A stretch of 11,307 nucleotides of DNA from Salinisphaera sp. UBA1666 (GTDB taxonomy: Bacteria; Pseudomonadota; Gammaproteobacteria; Nevskiales; Salinisphaeraceae). The notes under the pieces are model-generated. The model saw nothing but the letters and a program-made list of their open reading frames with translations, did not search any database and was not told where the DNA came from. The translations under genes and the position numbers were made by a program. Each line of letters starts with the position of its first letter. Within the stretch, counting starts at the first letter, position 1. The DNA lies in contig DCKU01000168.1 in NCBI GenBank assembly GCA_002320455.1, positions 549 through 11,855 of the forward strand, in the 5' to 3' direction. Positions 1-6,369 of this stretch are shown one piece after another.

Positions 1-579
1 ATCGCGGCAGCCGCCGGCCCGGTATATGCCCAGGCCGGCGGGGCGAGTCCGAATCCTCGCCCGAACCTGCCGGCTGACGATGGGCGCACCGCCGCACTCG
101 AGTATCAGCAGGCCGATCAGGCGGTGCGGGAGTTGGTACAGCTCACCGACGTAACCCAGCTGCGTAACGTCTTTACCGACCAGTTCATCGGTCGCGTAGA
201 GGGGGCGATGTCGCTGTTCGGCGGCTCGCTCGATGCCCAGACCATGAATATCGTGGCCGAGCAGACACGGGCGGTGGTGTCCGAACGTATCGCCGACGGT
301 GACGCCCTGTATTCGGTGCTGGCGCCGATCTATGAAAAACACTTCAACCTGATCGAGCTCAACCAACTGGTGAATTTCTATGAGTCGCCGCTGGGCCAGA
401 AGTTGGTGCGTATCTCGCCCCAGCTGCTGACCGAGTCGCTGGACCTGGGGCAGGAGTGGGGTATGTCGCTGGTGCCGGAGATCGTCTCACGAGTGCGTGC
501 CCGCATGAACGGGGCATCGGCGGCCTCACTGGCACCGCCGGAGAAAGAGGCCGCGACAAGCGCTGACTCGATAGAGTAA
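1..579 (+). CDS. DUF2059 domain-containing secreted protein (5' end missing)
   Basis: The reading frame is open from the first base of the window to a TAA at 577-579, so the gene starts upstream and only its last 192 residues are seen. The visible N-terminus reads IAAAGPVYAQAGG, which looks like the end of a signal peptide with cleavage after VYA, so the mature protein is probably periplasmic. A GTG at 124 could be taken as a start, but the upstream codons continue the signal peptide and make that unlikely. The region YEKHFNLIELNQLVNFYESPLGQKL (residue 110 onward of the visible part) matches the characteristic core of DUF2059, a helical domain of unknown function in secreted proteobacterial proteins. 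The C-terminus is Ala/Glu/Ser-rich and probably disordered. The gene converges on the TetR gene with a 6-bp gap, and no hairpin terminator is visible between them. The family assignment is fairly secure; the function is unknown. Confidence 0.8.
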   Translation: MAAAAGPVYAQAGGASPNPRPNLPADDGRTAALEYQQADQAVRELVQLTDVTQLRNVFTDQFIGRVEGAMSLFGGSLDAQTMNIVAEQTRAVVSERIADGDALYSVLAPIYEKHFNLIELNQLVNFYESPLGQKLVRISPQLLTESLDLGQEWGMSLVPEIVSRVRARMNGASAASLAPPEKEAATSADSIE

Positions 580-585
580 ATAGTC

Positions 586-1230
586 TCAGCGCGCCGGAGT
601 CGCCCCGTTTTGCCATTGCGACAGCCCCAGAAAGATGAGCCGCAGCTGTCGCTCGGCGTCGGCAACCACCGGCTCGATCGGCTCGCCGCGTTGAGCGATT
701 TCCAGGATTCGCTCGGCGGCGGCGATCACTGTGTTGACCACCAGATCGGCCACCAGCGCGAGGTCGCTGGTATTTATGGTTTTGTAGGCGGGCACTCGCG
801 ACAGATCGTGGGTGAGCTGACGATTCAGCGCCTGCAGGTTGGCCCGAATGGCCTGGCGTATTGGCGCGCTGCCGGCATAACGCTCACGCACCAAAAACTC
901 GAACAGCAGGCGTCGTTCGCGCACATGAAAGGCGAACAGATCGATGCCGTGGTGTATGAGCCCGTCGATCGACAGCGAGGGTAGATCGACCGCGGCCAGC
1001 AGTCCGCGAAGCTCGACGAAGGTATCCTCGACCAGAGCAATGCCCAGATCGTCCATATCCTGGAAATGACGATAGAAGGCCGTGGGCACCACGCCCGCCT
1101 GGCGGGCGATACGTCGCAGCGACAGCGCTGAGAAGTTCGACTCCGAGGCAACGAGCGCCAAAGCGGCCTGCATCAACGCGCTGCGGGTATGTCCGCGCGG
1201 CGGCGGGTGACGAGAATCACGATCGGGCAT
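586..1230 (-). CDS. TetR-family transcriptional repressor, FabR/DesT-like
   Basis: A 214-residue TetR-type regulator. The N-terminal helix-turn-helix (residues about 37-57, LSLRRIARQAGVVPTAFYRHF) is close to that of E. coli FabR ([20 protein letters not shown], from memory), and the following DMDDLGIALVED resembles FabR's DVDELGLTMVDE. FabR and Pseudomonas DesT repress unsaturated fatty acid synthesis or desaturase genes in response to the acyl-CoA/ACP pool. I infer a similar lipid-sensing role here, but no fab or des gene lies in the window. The frame stays open upstream to an ATG at 1317. I chose the ATG at 1230 because it gives the family's usual length (about 210-215 aa) and the upstream codons encode a Cys/Ser-rich stretch with no counterpart in the family. 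No good Shine-Dalgarno precedes either start. The gene is divergent from the mechanosensitive channel and converges on the DUF2059 gene. TetR membership is very secure, the FabR/DesT subgroup likely. Confidence 0.82.
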   Translation of the reverse strand: MPDRDSRHPPPRGHTRSALMQAALALVASESNFSALSLRRIARQAGVVPTAFYRHFQDMDDLGIALVEDTFVELRGLLAAVDLPSLSIDGLIHHGIDLFAFHVRERRLLFEFLVRERYAGSAPIRQAIRANLQALNRQLTHDLSRVPAYKTINTSDLALVADLVVNTVIAAAERILEIAQRGEPIEPVVADAERQLRLIFLGLSQWQNGATPAR

Positions 1231-1361
1231 GAGCGCTAAACGACAAGAAGACAGACCGAAACAGAGACAGCTGCTCTGCGTTTTCCATAGTGTGCGTTCT
1301 GCACGACAGGCCGACAATTATCGTTTGTGCGACATGAATAGGCGCTGGCGGGCCGCTGCGC

Positions 1362-1390
1362 TCGAAAGCGCGGGCCACAGGGCCTATCAT
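1362..1390 (+). promoter_or_regulatory. Candidate sigma-70 promoter for the MscK-like gene; inverted repeats in the 1231-1529 intergenic region
   Basis: TCGAAA (1362-1367) and TATCAT (1385-1390), spaced by 17 bp, match the sigma-70 consensus at 4/6 and 5/6 positions. The predicted transcript would have a leader of about 130 nt before the channel start at 1530. The surrounding 299-bp gap between the divergent TetR and channel genes also holds a hairpin GCGCT-CGAA-AGCGC (1358-1371) and the inverted repeat GGCGCT-N7-AGCGCC (1393-1411), which could be regulator sites. GTGC-N5-GCAC lies nearer the TetR gene, at about 1291-1303. None can be matched to a known operator by eye. I found no convincing minus-strand promoter for the TetR gene. 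Confidence 0.28.
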
Positions 1391-1529
1391 GAGGCGCTGC
1401 GCGCAAGCGCCAGGTCGGCATCGAGAGGTTGATGCGCCGCGGCCGGGCCAGCGGGCCACAGCATTGCGTTCGCGCCGGTTGCGGGCGCGATGGGATCATT
1501 CGGGTTGTTGGATTCGTGGGTTGGCATCC

Positions 1530-4500
1530 ATGCAGTTGTCTCGTTTGTTTGAGGCCGGTCCGCGTCGGCCGGTCGGTGTCTGGCACGCTCTCGCGCTGTG
1601 GTGGGTGGCGATCTGCCTACTGGCAACGGTCGCCCAGGCGGCCCACGCACAGGATACCGGCGGGGCGACCCGAGCCGGTCTCGAGCAGCAGATCGCACGA
1701 ATCAAGGATCGGATCGACGATCTCAAAGCGCGCAAGGATCTCGATGAGGCGCGCCAGACCCAGGCCCTAGAAACCTACCAGCAGGCGCTGGCCGCGTTGC
1801 AGTCCGCGGCGGCTGATCGTCAAGCCGCCGCCCAGCTTGCGGCCTCGCAGAAAGATATTCCTGACGAGATCGAGTCGACCCAGGCCGAATTGCGCAACGT
1901 GCGGCCTGCACTGGGTCTGGACGAACTGGCCGACGAGTCGTTGGATGCGCTCACCCAGCGCGTGGAGCAGAGCCGGGCCCGATTGACTGATGCCCAGGCG
2001 CGCCTGTCGGAGGTGCGTGACAAGCTCACGCGCGCAGCACAGCGTCCGGAGCAGATCCGACAGCAGCTGGCCGAAGCACGCGGCACGCTCCAGAATATTT
2101 CTGCGCGCAACAGCGTCGAGCTCGGCAACGCCGACGGCATACGCGCCCAGGCCGAAAGCACGCTGGTGGCAGCGCGCCGCGATGCGCTGAACGCCGAAAT
2201 CGAACATCTGCAGCAAGAACTGTCGGGCCTGGATGCCCGCGAGCGCCTGCTCGAAGTGCAACGCTCGCTGGCCGAGACACGGGTCGCACGAACCAACGAA
2301 GCGCTTGCCACGGCACAGACCGCGCTTTCCCGGGCCCAGATCGCATCTGCGGAGACCCTGCGCGATGCCAGCGAAGACAAGCTCAGCGAGCTACGTACGG
2401 CGATGGCGCCCATCAGTGAGGTGGCGCAGAAAAACGTTGAACTGACCTACGAGCTGGCCGATCTGACCGAGGACACGGAAACGCTGTCCCAGCGTCAGAC
2501 TGAACAGCGCGCCCAGGTCGACAGCCTCGAGCGGCGCCTCAACCTAGTCCAGCGGCAATTGGAAATCGGGGGCGGGTCAGTCGCACTGGGGGACGTACTG
2601 CGCAGCCAGCGCCGCCGCCTGGCAACGCCCTCGCTGTCTTTTTTGACCACCGATGCGATGAGCGGCCTGCCGGATGTATCGACCGCTGAGCTGGATCGTT
2701 TCCAGCTCCAGCAGACGCGCGCCGAGCTGGATAATCCTGCGATCATGGCTGACCGGATCGCTGACCGGGCCGGGCTGACACTCACCGCCGGCCAGCGGGA
2801 GTCGTTGATCAATCTTCTGGAACAGCGCCGGGCAATCATCGACCGTCTGATCGACGCCGAGGGCCGGTACGTGGATGTTGGGCGCGATCTTCGCAGCCTG
2901 TCCAAACAGTACAACGGCACATTGAGCTCGTTTAACCGGTTGCTCGACGAGCGCTTGTTCTGGCTGCCGTCGTTCCACGGCGTCTGGCTGGACTGGCCGG
3001 CGCGGCTGGTCACCGACGTGCCGTGGCTGCTTGATCCGCGCTCATGGCGAGAAGCGCTCATGGCCTTCGTTGGCGGCATCGGGGCCAAGCCGTTTCGTGC
3101 CGGGCTGGCAGCCGCTCTCATCGGCGCCTTGCTACTGAGCCGGCGCCTGCTCAAGCGTCGGCTGGCGGTTCTGGCCGAACCGGTCGGCAACGTTAGCCAC
3201 GATTCGATCGGGCTGACCCTGCGTGCGGTGCTGGCCACGATCCTGCTGGCGTTGCCGACTATTCTGCTGCCGCTGTCGATCGGCTATCTGACCCAGCACG
3301 ATCCTGAGGCCACCCAGTTCGCGCGGGCGGCCGGCAACGCGGTGTTTCAGCTTGGCATGTTGGCGCTGTTTATCGAACCTTTCGTACAGGTCGTGCGCGC
3401 GGACGGCCTGGCCCAGTCGCACTTTCGCTGGCCGGACAAGGCCCGGCGCAACCTGCGGCTGGATCTGCGCGCGCTATCGCTGGCGCTCATCGCGCCGATC
3501 ATGGCGATCTCCATGACCGAGGCCTTCGACGACGATTCCAAGCGCGAAACCATCGGGCGGGCAGCGTTCATGCTGGGCGAGATCTCGATCGCTATCTTTG
3601 CCTGGCGTGTGCTGCACCCCATCACCGGTGTGCTATCGGATGTGATGACCGCCCACGAGAAAGGCCATTGGCGACTGGGCTATCTCTGGTTGCCGATCGC
3701 CACGGCTATTCCGTTGGTGCTTTCCGGTATGGCCGCGCGCGGGTATTACTACACCGCTTTGCAGCTACAGAGCCGTTTCTTCTACTCGGCCGCGCTGCTG
3801 GGCGGGGCGGTGATCCTCTACAGTCTGATCGTACGCTGGCTGACGGTGGCCGAGCGGCGTCTGGCCCTGTCGCGCGCGCTCAAGCGCCGAGAAGAAGCCC
3901 GCGAGGCCCGCGCCTCGCGCGAAGCCGCCGCCGTATCGGGCGACAGCAGCCCGGAAACGCTGGAAGGCCTGGAAATCGACCTGGTCCAGATCAGCGAGCA
4001 GACCCGCGGGCTGATCAAGGTGGTCATCACCTTGTCGATTGCCACCGGCCTGTGGCTGATCTGGTCGGGCACGCTGCCGGCGTTGCAGCTGCTCGACAAC
4101 ATCAATCTCTGGCAGATCACCAGCCAGGTCGACGGGGAGAAAGAAATCTCCAACGTCACGCTGGGCGCAGCACTCTTGGCGATCGCCGTCGGCGTGGTCA
4201 CGGCGCTGGCCGGGCGTAACTTGCCGGGGTTTCTCGAAATCACCGTGCTGCGCCGGCTGTCGCTGGACGCCGGCAGCCGCTATGCGATGGCCACGCTGTT
4301 TCAATACGCCATCGTGATCATCGGCTTGCTCATTGCGGTCAATCTGATCGGTCTGCGCTGGTCGTCGATCCAGTGGCTGGTGGCGGCCATTGGTGTGGGT
4401 CTGGGTTTTGGCCTGCAGCAAATCTTTGCCAACTTCATCTCGGGCATTCTGATTCTGTTCGAGCGGCCGGTGCGCGTGGGCGATACGGTCACCGTGGGCA

Positions 4501-5015
4501 CCCTCACCGGCACCGTGTCGCGTATTCGAATCCGCGCGACCACGATCACCGACTGGGACAACAAAGAAGTCGTCATCCCCAACCAGACGTTCATCACCGA
4601 AACGGTGATTAACTGGACGCTCACCGACGATATCACGCGTCTGATCCTGCGCTTTTGTGTCGCACTGGATTCCGACGGGGACCTGGTAGAGCGGCTGATG
4701 CACGAGGCCATCGACGCCGAGCCGGTGGCGCTGGATAATCCGCCGCCGTCGGTATTCATGGTGGGCTACGACGATAGCGCCATCATCTACGAGGCACGCG
4801 TGTTCTATCACGACCTCTATTACCTGCTGCCGTTGCAACATGCTATTTATCGCCGCGTACACGAAGCGTTCAAGGCCAACGGCGTGAAGATCGTCTACCC
4901 GCAGCACGACCTGCACCTGCGCTCTGTCGACGACTCGTTCAGCGACGTCTTTTCCAATAGCCGCCAAAACGATCCCCCGGCCCTGCCGCCGCAGCCCGAC
5001 GGCGCTTCGTCGTAA
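1530..5015 (+). CDS. MscK/MscM-family large mechanosensitive ion channel
   Basis: A 1161-residue inner-membrane channel of the large MscS type (E. coli MscK and MscM/YjeP are about 1110-1120 aa), which releases solutes under membrane tension on osmotic downshock. A signal peptide (residues 1-40, cleavage AHA|QD) leads into a periplasmic coiled-coil domain (about 45-430, rich in Glu, Gln, Arg and Ala). About eleven hydrophobic segments follow from residue 520 to 980. The last is the pore helix, GVGLGFGLQQIFANFISG (955-972), followed by FERPVRVGDTV and the beta domain (GTVSRIRIRATTITDWDNKEVVIPN), then the cytoplasmic alpha/beta domain ending near LHLR. A basic cytoplasmic stretch (ALKRREEAREARASREAAA) lies before the last four membrane segments. 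The frame is open from 1389, but I chose the ATG at 1530 because it directly begins the signal peptide; the Shine-Dalgarno is weak. I cannot decide between MscK and MscM: the C-terminal domain resembles YjeP, the pore region both. Confidence 0.93.
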   Translation: MQLSRLFEAGPRRPVGVWHALALWWVAICLLATVAQAAHAQDTGGATRAGLEQQIARIKDRIDDLKARKDLDEARQTQALETYQQALAALQSAAADRQAAAQLAASQKDIPDEIESTQAELRNVRPALGLDELADESLDALTQRVEQSRARLTDAQARLSEVRDKLTRAAQRPEQIRQQLAEARGTLQNISARNSVELGNADGIRAQAESTLVAARRDALNAEIEHLQQELSGLDARERLLEVQRSLAETRVARTNEALATAQTALSRAQIASAETLRDASEDKLSELRTAMAPISEVAQKNVELTYELADLTEDTETLSQRQTEQRAQVDSLERRLNLVQRQLEIGGGSVALGDVLRSQRRRLATPSLSFLTTDAMSGLPDVSTAELDRFQLQQTRAELDNPAIMADRIADRAGLTLTAGQRESLINLLEQRRAIIDRLIDAEGRYVDVGRDLRSLSKQYNGTLSSFNRLLDERLFWLPSFHGVWLDWPARLVTDVPWLLDPRSWREALMAFVGGIGAKPFRAGLAAALIGALLLSRRLLKRRLAVLAEPVGNVSHDSIGLTLRAVLATILLALPTILLPLSIGYLTQHDPEATQFARAAGNAVFQLGMLALFIEPFVQVVRADGLAQSHFRWPDKARRNLRLDLRALSLALIAPIMAISMTEAFDDDSKRETIGRAAFMLGEISIAIFAWRVLHPITGVLSDVMTAHEKGHWRLGYLWLPIATAIPLVLSGMAARGYYYTALQLQSRFFYSAALLGGAVILYSLIVRWLTVAERRLALSRALKRREEAREARASREAAAVSGDSSPETLEGLEIDLVQISEQTRGLIKVVITLSIATGLWLIWSGTLPALQLLDNINLWQITSQVDGEKEISNVTLGAALLAIAVGVVTALAGRNLPGFLEITVLRRLSLDAGSRYAMATLFQYAIVIIGLLIAVNLIGLRWSSIQWLVAAIGVGLGFGLQQIFANFISGILILFERPVRVGDTVTVGTLTGTVSRIRIRATTITDWDNKEVVIPNQTFITETVINWTLTDDITRLILRFCVALDSDGDLVERLMHEAIDAEPVALDNPPPSVFMVGYDDSAIIYEARVFYHDLYYLLPLQHAIYRRVHEAFKANGVKIVYPQHDLHLRSVDDSFSDVFSNSRQNDPPALPPQPDGASS

Positions 5016-5042
5016 GCTGCGCGCCTGGAGCGAGCTGGAACA

Positions 5043-5259
5043 GTCCGCAAATGAACGCGAATACACGCGAATGAATACAGGCGGTTATCCGCAGATTACG
5101 CAGATTTCACAGATGAAGGATCGGTCGTGGAGGTCGGTTGCGCTGGATGTCAGCGATGACACTCAGCCCGCGGGTCTTTGCCCGGCTTATCTGCGTCATC
5201 TGTATAATCTGCGGATAGTCCTGTCTTTTATTCGCGTGTATTTGCGTTCATTCGCGGAC
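5043..5259. repeat. ~217-bp imperfect palindromic intergenic repeat (MITE/REP-like)
   Basis: The arms 5043-5114 and 5189-5259 are inverted copies matching at about 58 of 72 aligned positions. Shared blocks include GTCCGC, AATGAACGC, AATACACGCGAAT, ACAGG and TATCCGCAGATTA (5086-5098 against 5205-5217), with CAGAT steps repeated inside each arm. At the centre is a further hairpin, GCTG-ga-TGTCA-GCGA-TGACA-ct-CAGC (5142-5167). Together with the terminator at 5269-5300 this fills the 309-bp gap between the channel gene and rpoH, which holds no credible gene. The sequence type (ATCCGCAGATTACGCAGATT with AACGCGAAT motifs) resembles a dispersed repeat I recall from many unrelated bacterial genomes; that is memory, not a search. 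No transposase or target-site duplication is visible. Confidence 0.75.
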
Positions 5260-5268
5260 AATAGACAC

Positions 5269-5300
5269 AAAAAAGCCGGCGCGATGCATCGCGCCGGCTT
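5269..5300 (-). terminator. Rho-independent terminator of rpoH
   Basis: Positions 5273-5300 form a perfect 28-bp palindrome (GC-rich stem GCCGGCGCGATGC and its complement, centred on ATGCAT). On the minus strand the stem is followed by six T (A run at 5269-5274). It begins 24 bp beyond the rpoH stop codon. On the plus strand the stem is followed only by CTTTATAG, so it may also stop transcripts from the channel gene, but more weakly. Confidence 0.85.
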
Positions 5301-5324
5301 TATAGCGGGGGAGATCGGGGCGGT

Positions 5325-6197
5325 TTAAGCCGCCATCGCCCCTCGCAGCTTCTTGATGGCCGCGACTTCCAGCTGGCGAATACGCTCGGCCGAGACGCCG
5401 TACTTGTCGCCCAGCTCTTGCAGGCCGATCTTGCCGTCTTCGCGCAGCCAGCGCGATTCCAGGATATCTCGGCTGCGCTCGTCAAGATCGGTCATGGCAC
5501 GTTCCAGATTCGCGTGCTGATAGGTCTGCCAGTTGTCGTTCTCGATGTCCGAAGCCGGATCGTCACCGTCGTCGGACGACAGGTAGTCCTCGGGCGCGTA
5601 GACGTTCTCGTCGTTGGCCGTGGGCAAGGCGTTAAACGACTGGTCGCCGCCGGACAGACGACGCTCCATCTGCAACACGGTCTCGGGCTTGACGCCCAGA
5701 TCCGAGGCCACGGCTTCGACTTCGCCGTTGTTCATCCAGCCCAGGCGCTTTTTCGAGCTGCGCAGGTTAAAGAACAGCTTGCGCTGGGCCTTGGTGGTCG
5801 CGACCTTCACGATGCGCCAGTTGCGCAGGATGTATTCGTGAATTTCGGCGCGGATCCAGTGCACGGCAAACGAGATCAAACGTACGCCCACGTCCGGGTC
5901 GAAGCGTTTGACGGCCTTCATCAGGCCAATATTGCCTTCCTGCACCAGATCGGCCAGCGGTAGGCCGTAGCCGGAATAGCCGCGTGCCACGTGCACCACG
6001 AAACGCAGGTTGGACAGAATCAGCTTCTGCGCGGCTTCGATATCCGCCTCGTCACGCAGTCGACGCGCAAGCGTTTGCTCGTCGTCCTGCTCCAGGACCG
6101 GGATATTGGATACCGCTTGCAGATAGGATTCGATACTTGCCGAAGACAAGGTCGGCAGGTTCATAGAACGCGAAGAAACGGTCAGTTCGTTGGCCAT
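5325..6197 (-). CDS. rpoH: RNA polymerase heat-shock sigma factor RpoH (sigma-32)
   Basis: A 290-residue sigma-70-family factor that directs RNA polymerase to chaperone and protease genes during heat and protein-folding stress. Region 2 is near-identical to E. coli RpoH: LSNLRFVVHVARGYSGYGLPLADLVQEGNIGLMKAVKRFDP (61-101) and the region 2.3-2.4 segment SFAVHWIRAEIHEYILRNWRIVKVATTKAQRK (109-140). The diagnostic RpoH box QRKLFFNLR is at 138-146. Region 4.2 (about 259-285, LQELGDKYGVSAERIRQLE) is the -35-binding helix-turn-helix. An acidic linker (about 195-222) replaces a similarly variable segment in E. coli. The ATG at 6197 follows a strong GGAGG (6204-6208) at 6-nt spacing. The gene is last in the ftsY-ftsE-ftsX-rpoH order and separated from ftsX by 172 bp carrying its own candidate promoter. 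In the family, control is exerted by RNA structure at translation and by DnaK/FtsH at the protein level. Identification is secure. Confidence 0.98.
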   Translation of the reverse strand: MANELTVSSRSMNLPTLSSASIESYLQAVSNIPVLEQDDEQTLARRLRDEADIEAAQKLILSNLRFVVHVARGYSGYGLPLADLVQEGNIGLMKAVKRFDPDVGVRLISFAVHWIRAEIHEYILRNWRIVKVATTKAQRKLFFNLRSSKKRLGWMNNGEVEAVASDLGVKPETVLQMERRLSGGDQSFNALPTANDENVYAPEDYLSSDDGDDPASDIENDNWQTYQHANLERAMTDLDERSRDILESRWLREDGKIGLQELGDKYGVSAERIRQLEVAAIKKLRGAMAA

Positions 6198-6216
6198 TCG
6201 GAGCCTCCATCAGGCC
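6191..6216 (-). promoter_or_regulatory. rpoH ribosome binding site inside a possible temperature-sensing fold
   Basis: The Shine-Dalgarno GGAGG (6204-6208) precedes the rpoH ATG (6197) by 6 nt. In the mRNA, GGCCU can pair with AGGCU across a GAUGG loop, burying the AGG of the ribosome binding site. Alternatively the upstream GGCC (6213-6216) can pair with GGCC overlapping the start codon (6192-6195), placing the whole site in a loop. E. coli rpoH mRNA is a known thermosensor, so such pairing is plausible, but the stems are short (4-5 bp). The RBS itself is certain; the switch is inference. Confidence 0.4.
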
Positions 6217-6238
6217 GCTGGCATAGATCTTAATCATA

Positions 6239-6267
6239 ACAAACTGTGAGCAAGCCCCGCAGTTTGT
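6239..6267 (-). promoter_or_regulatory. Stem-loop in the rpoH leader
   Basis: A perfect 8-bp inverted repeat, ACAAACTG and CAGTTTGT, with a 13-nt C/G-rich loop, lies about 40-70 nt upstream of the rpoH start. It falls just downstream of the candidate sigma-E transcription start (about 6270), so it would form the 5' end of the leader RNA. It could stabilise the transcript or alternatively be a dyad bound by a regulator. No T-run follows it, so it is not a terminator. Confidence 0.4.
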
Positions 6268-6276
6268 CTGATGCTA

Positions 6277-6304
6277 AATAGACATCGGGGCCATACAAAA
6301 GTTC
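6277..6304 (-). promoter_or_regulatory. Candidate sigma-E (RpoE) promoter of rpoH
   Basis: Read on the minus strand, GAACTT (6299-6304) is separated by exactly 16 bp from TCTATT (6277-6282). Sigma-E promoters in E. coli have GGAACTT, about 16 bp, then TCTGA or TCTAA, and the E. coli rpoH P3 promoter has GAACTT-N16-TCTGAT upstream of the same gene. The -35 lacks the first G of GGAACTT (AGAACTT here) and the -10 is TCTAT. The predicted start near 6270 gives a leader of about 70 nt. Position, spacing and gene all fit; expression is untested. Confidence 0.55.
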
Positions 6305-6306
6305 TA

Positions 6307-6329
6307 TTGCGGCGTATCGAAAGCCGCAA
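6307..6329 (-). terminator. Weak hairpin downstream of ftsX, possible partial terminator
   Basis: On the minus strand TTGCGGC and GCCGCAA form a perfect 7-bp stem with a 9-nt loop, 40-63 bp beyond the ftsX stop. The sequence after it (TAGAACTTTTG) has only four consecutive T and includes the -35 of the candidate rpoH promoter. It may reduce readthrough from ftsYEX into rpoH without abolishing it. It could also be a chance dyad. Confidence 0.3.
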
Positions 6330-6369
6330 GTTCTGGTCGACGTCGGCGCTTAACAGCCGAACAGCCGAA

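Noticed and set aside
610..984. 124-codon plus-strand frame opposite the TetR gene
   Set aside because: Antisense shadow of a well-supported regulator gene, with no Shine-Dalgarno or recognisable domain.
1231..1320. GATAAT (minus strand, about 1319-1324) as a -10 box for the TetR gene
   Set aside because: No acceptable -35 sequence is found at 15-18 bp spacing; an alternative pair (TTGTCG with CACTAT) has 19-bp spacing and poor matches.
3765..5066. Long minus-strand open frame (433 codons) opposite the channel gene
   Set aside because: It lies antisense to clearly conserved channel coding sequence, its protein is Arg/Gln/His-rich with no recognisable domain, and it has the look of a high-GC frame shadow.
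5071..5328. 85-codon plus-strand frame beginning MNTGGYPQITQISQM
   Set aside because: It is a translation of the palindromic repeat and runs through the rpoH terminator to the end of rpoH. Such ITQISQ-type peptides are typical spurious products of this repeat.
6233..6238. TATGAT (minus strand) as a sigma-70 -10 box for rpoH
   Set aside because: The hexamer is good, but no -35-like sequence lies 16-18 bp upstream (TGCGGG or similar), and it falls inside the leader of the better-supported sigma-E candidate.
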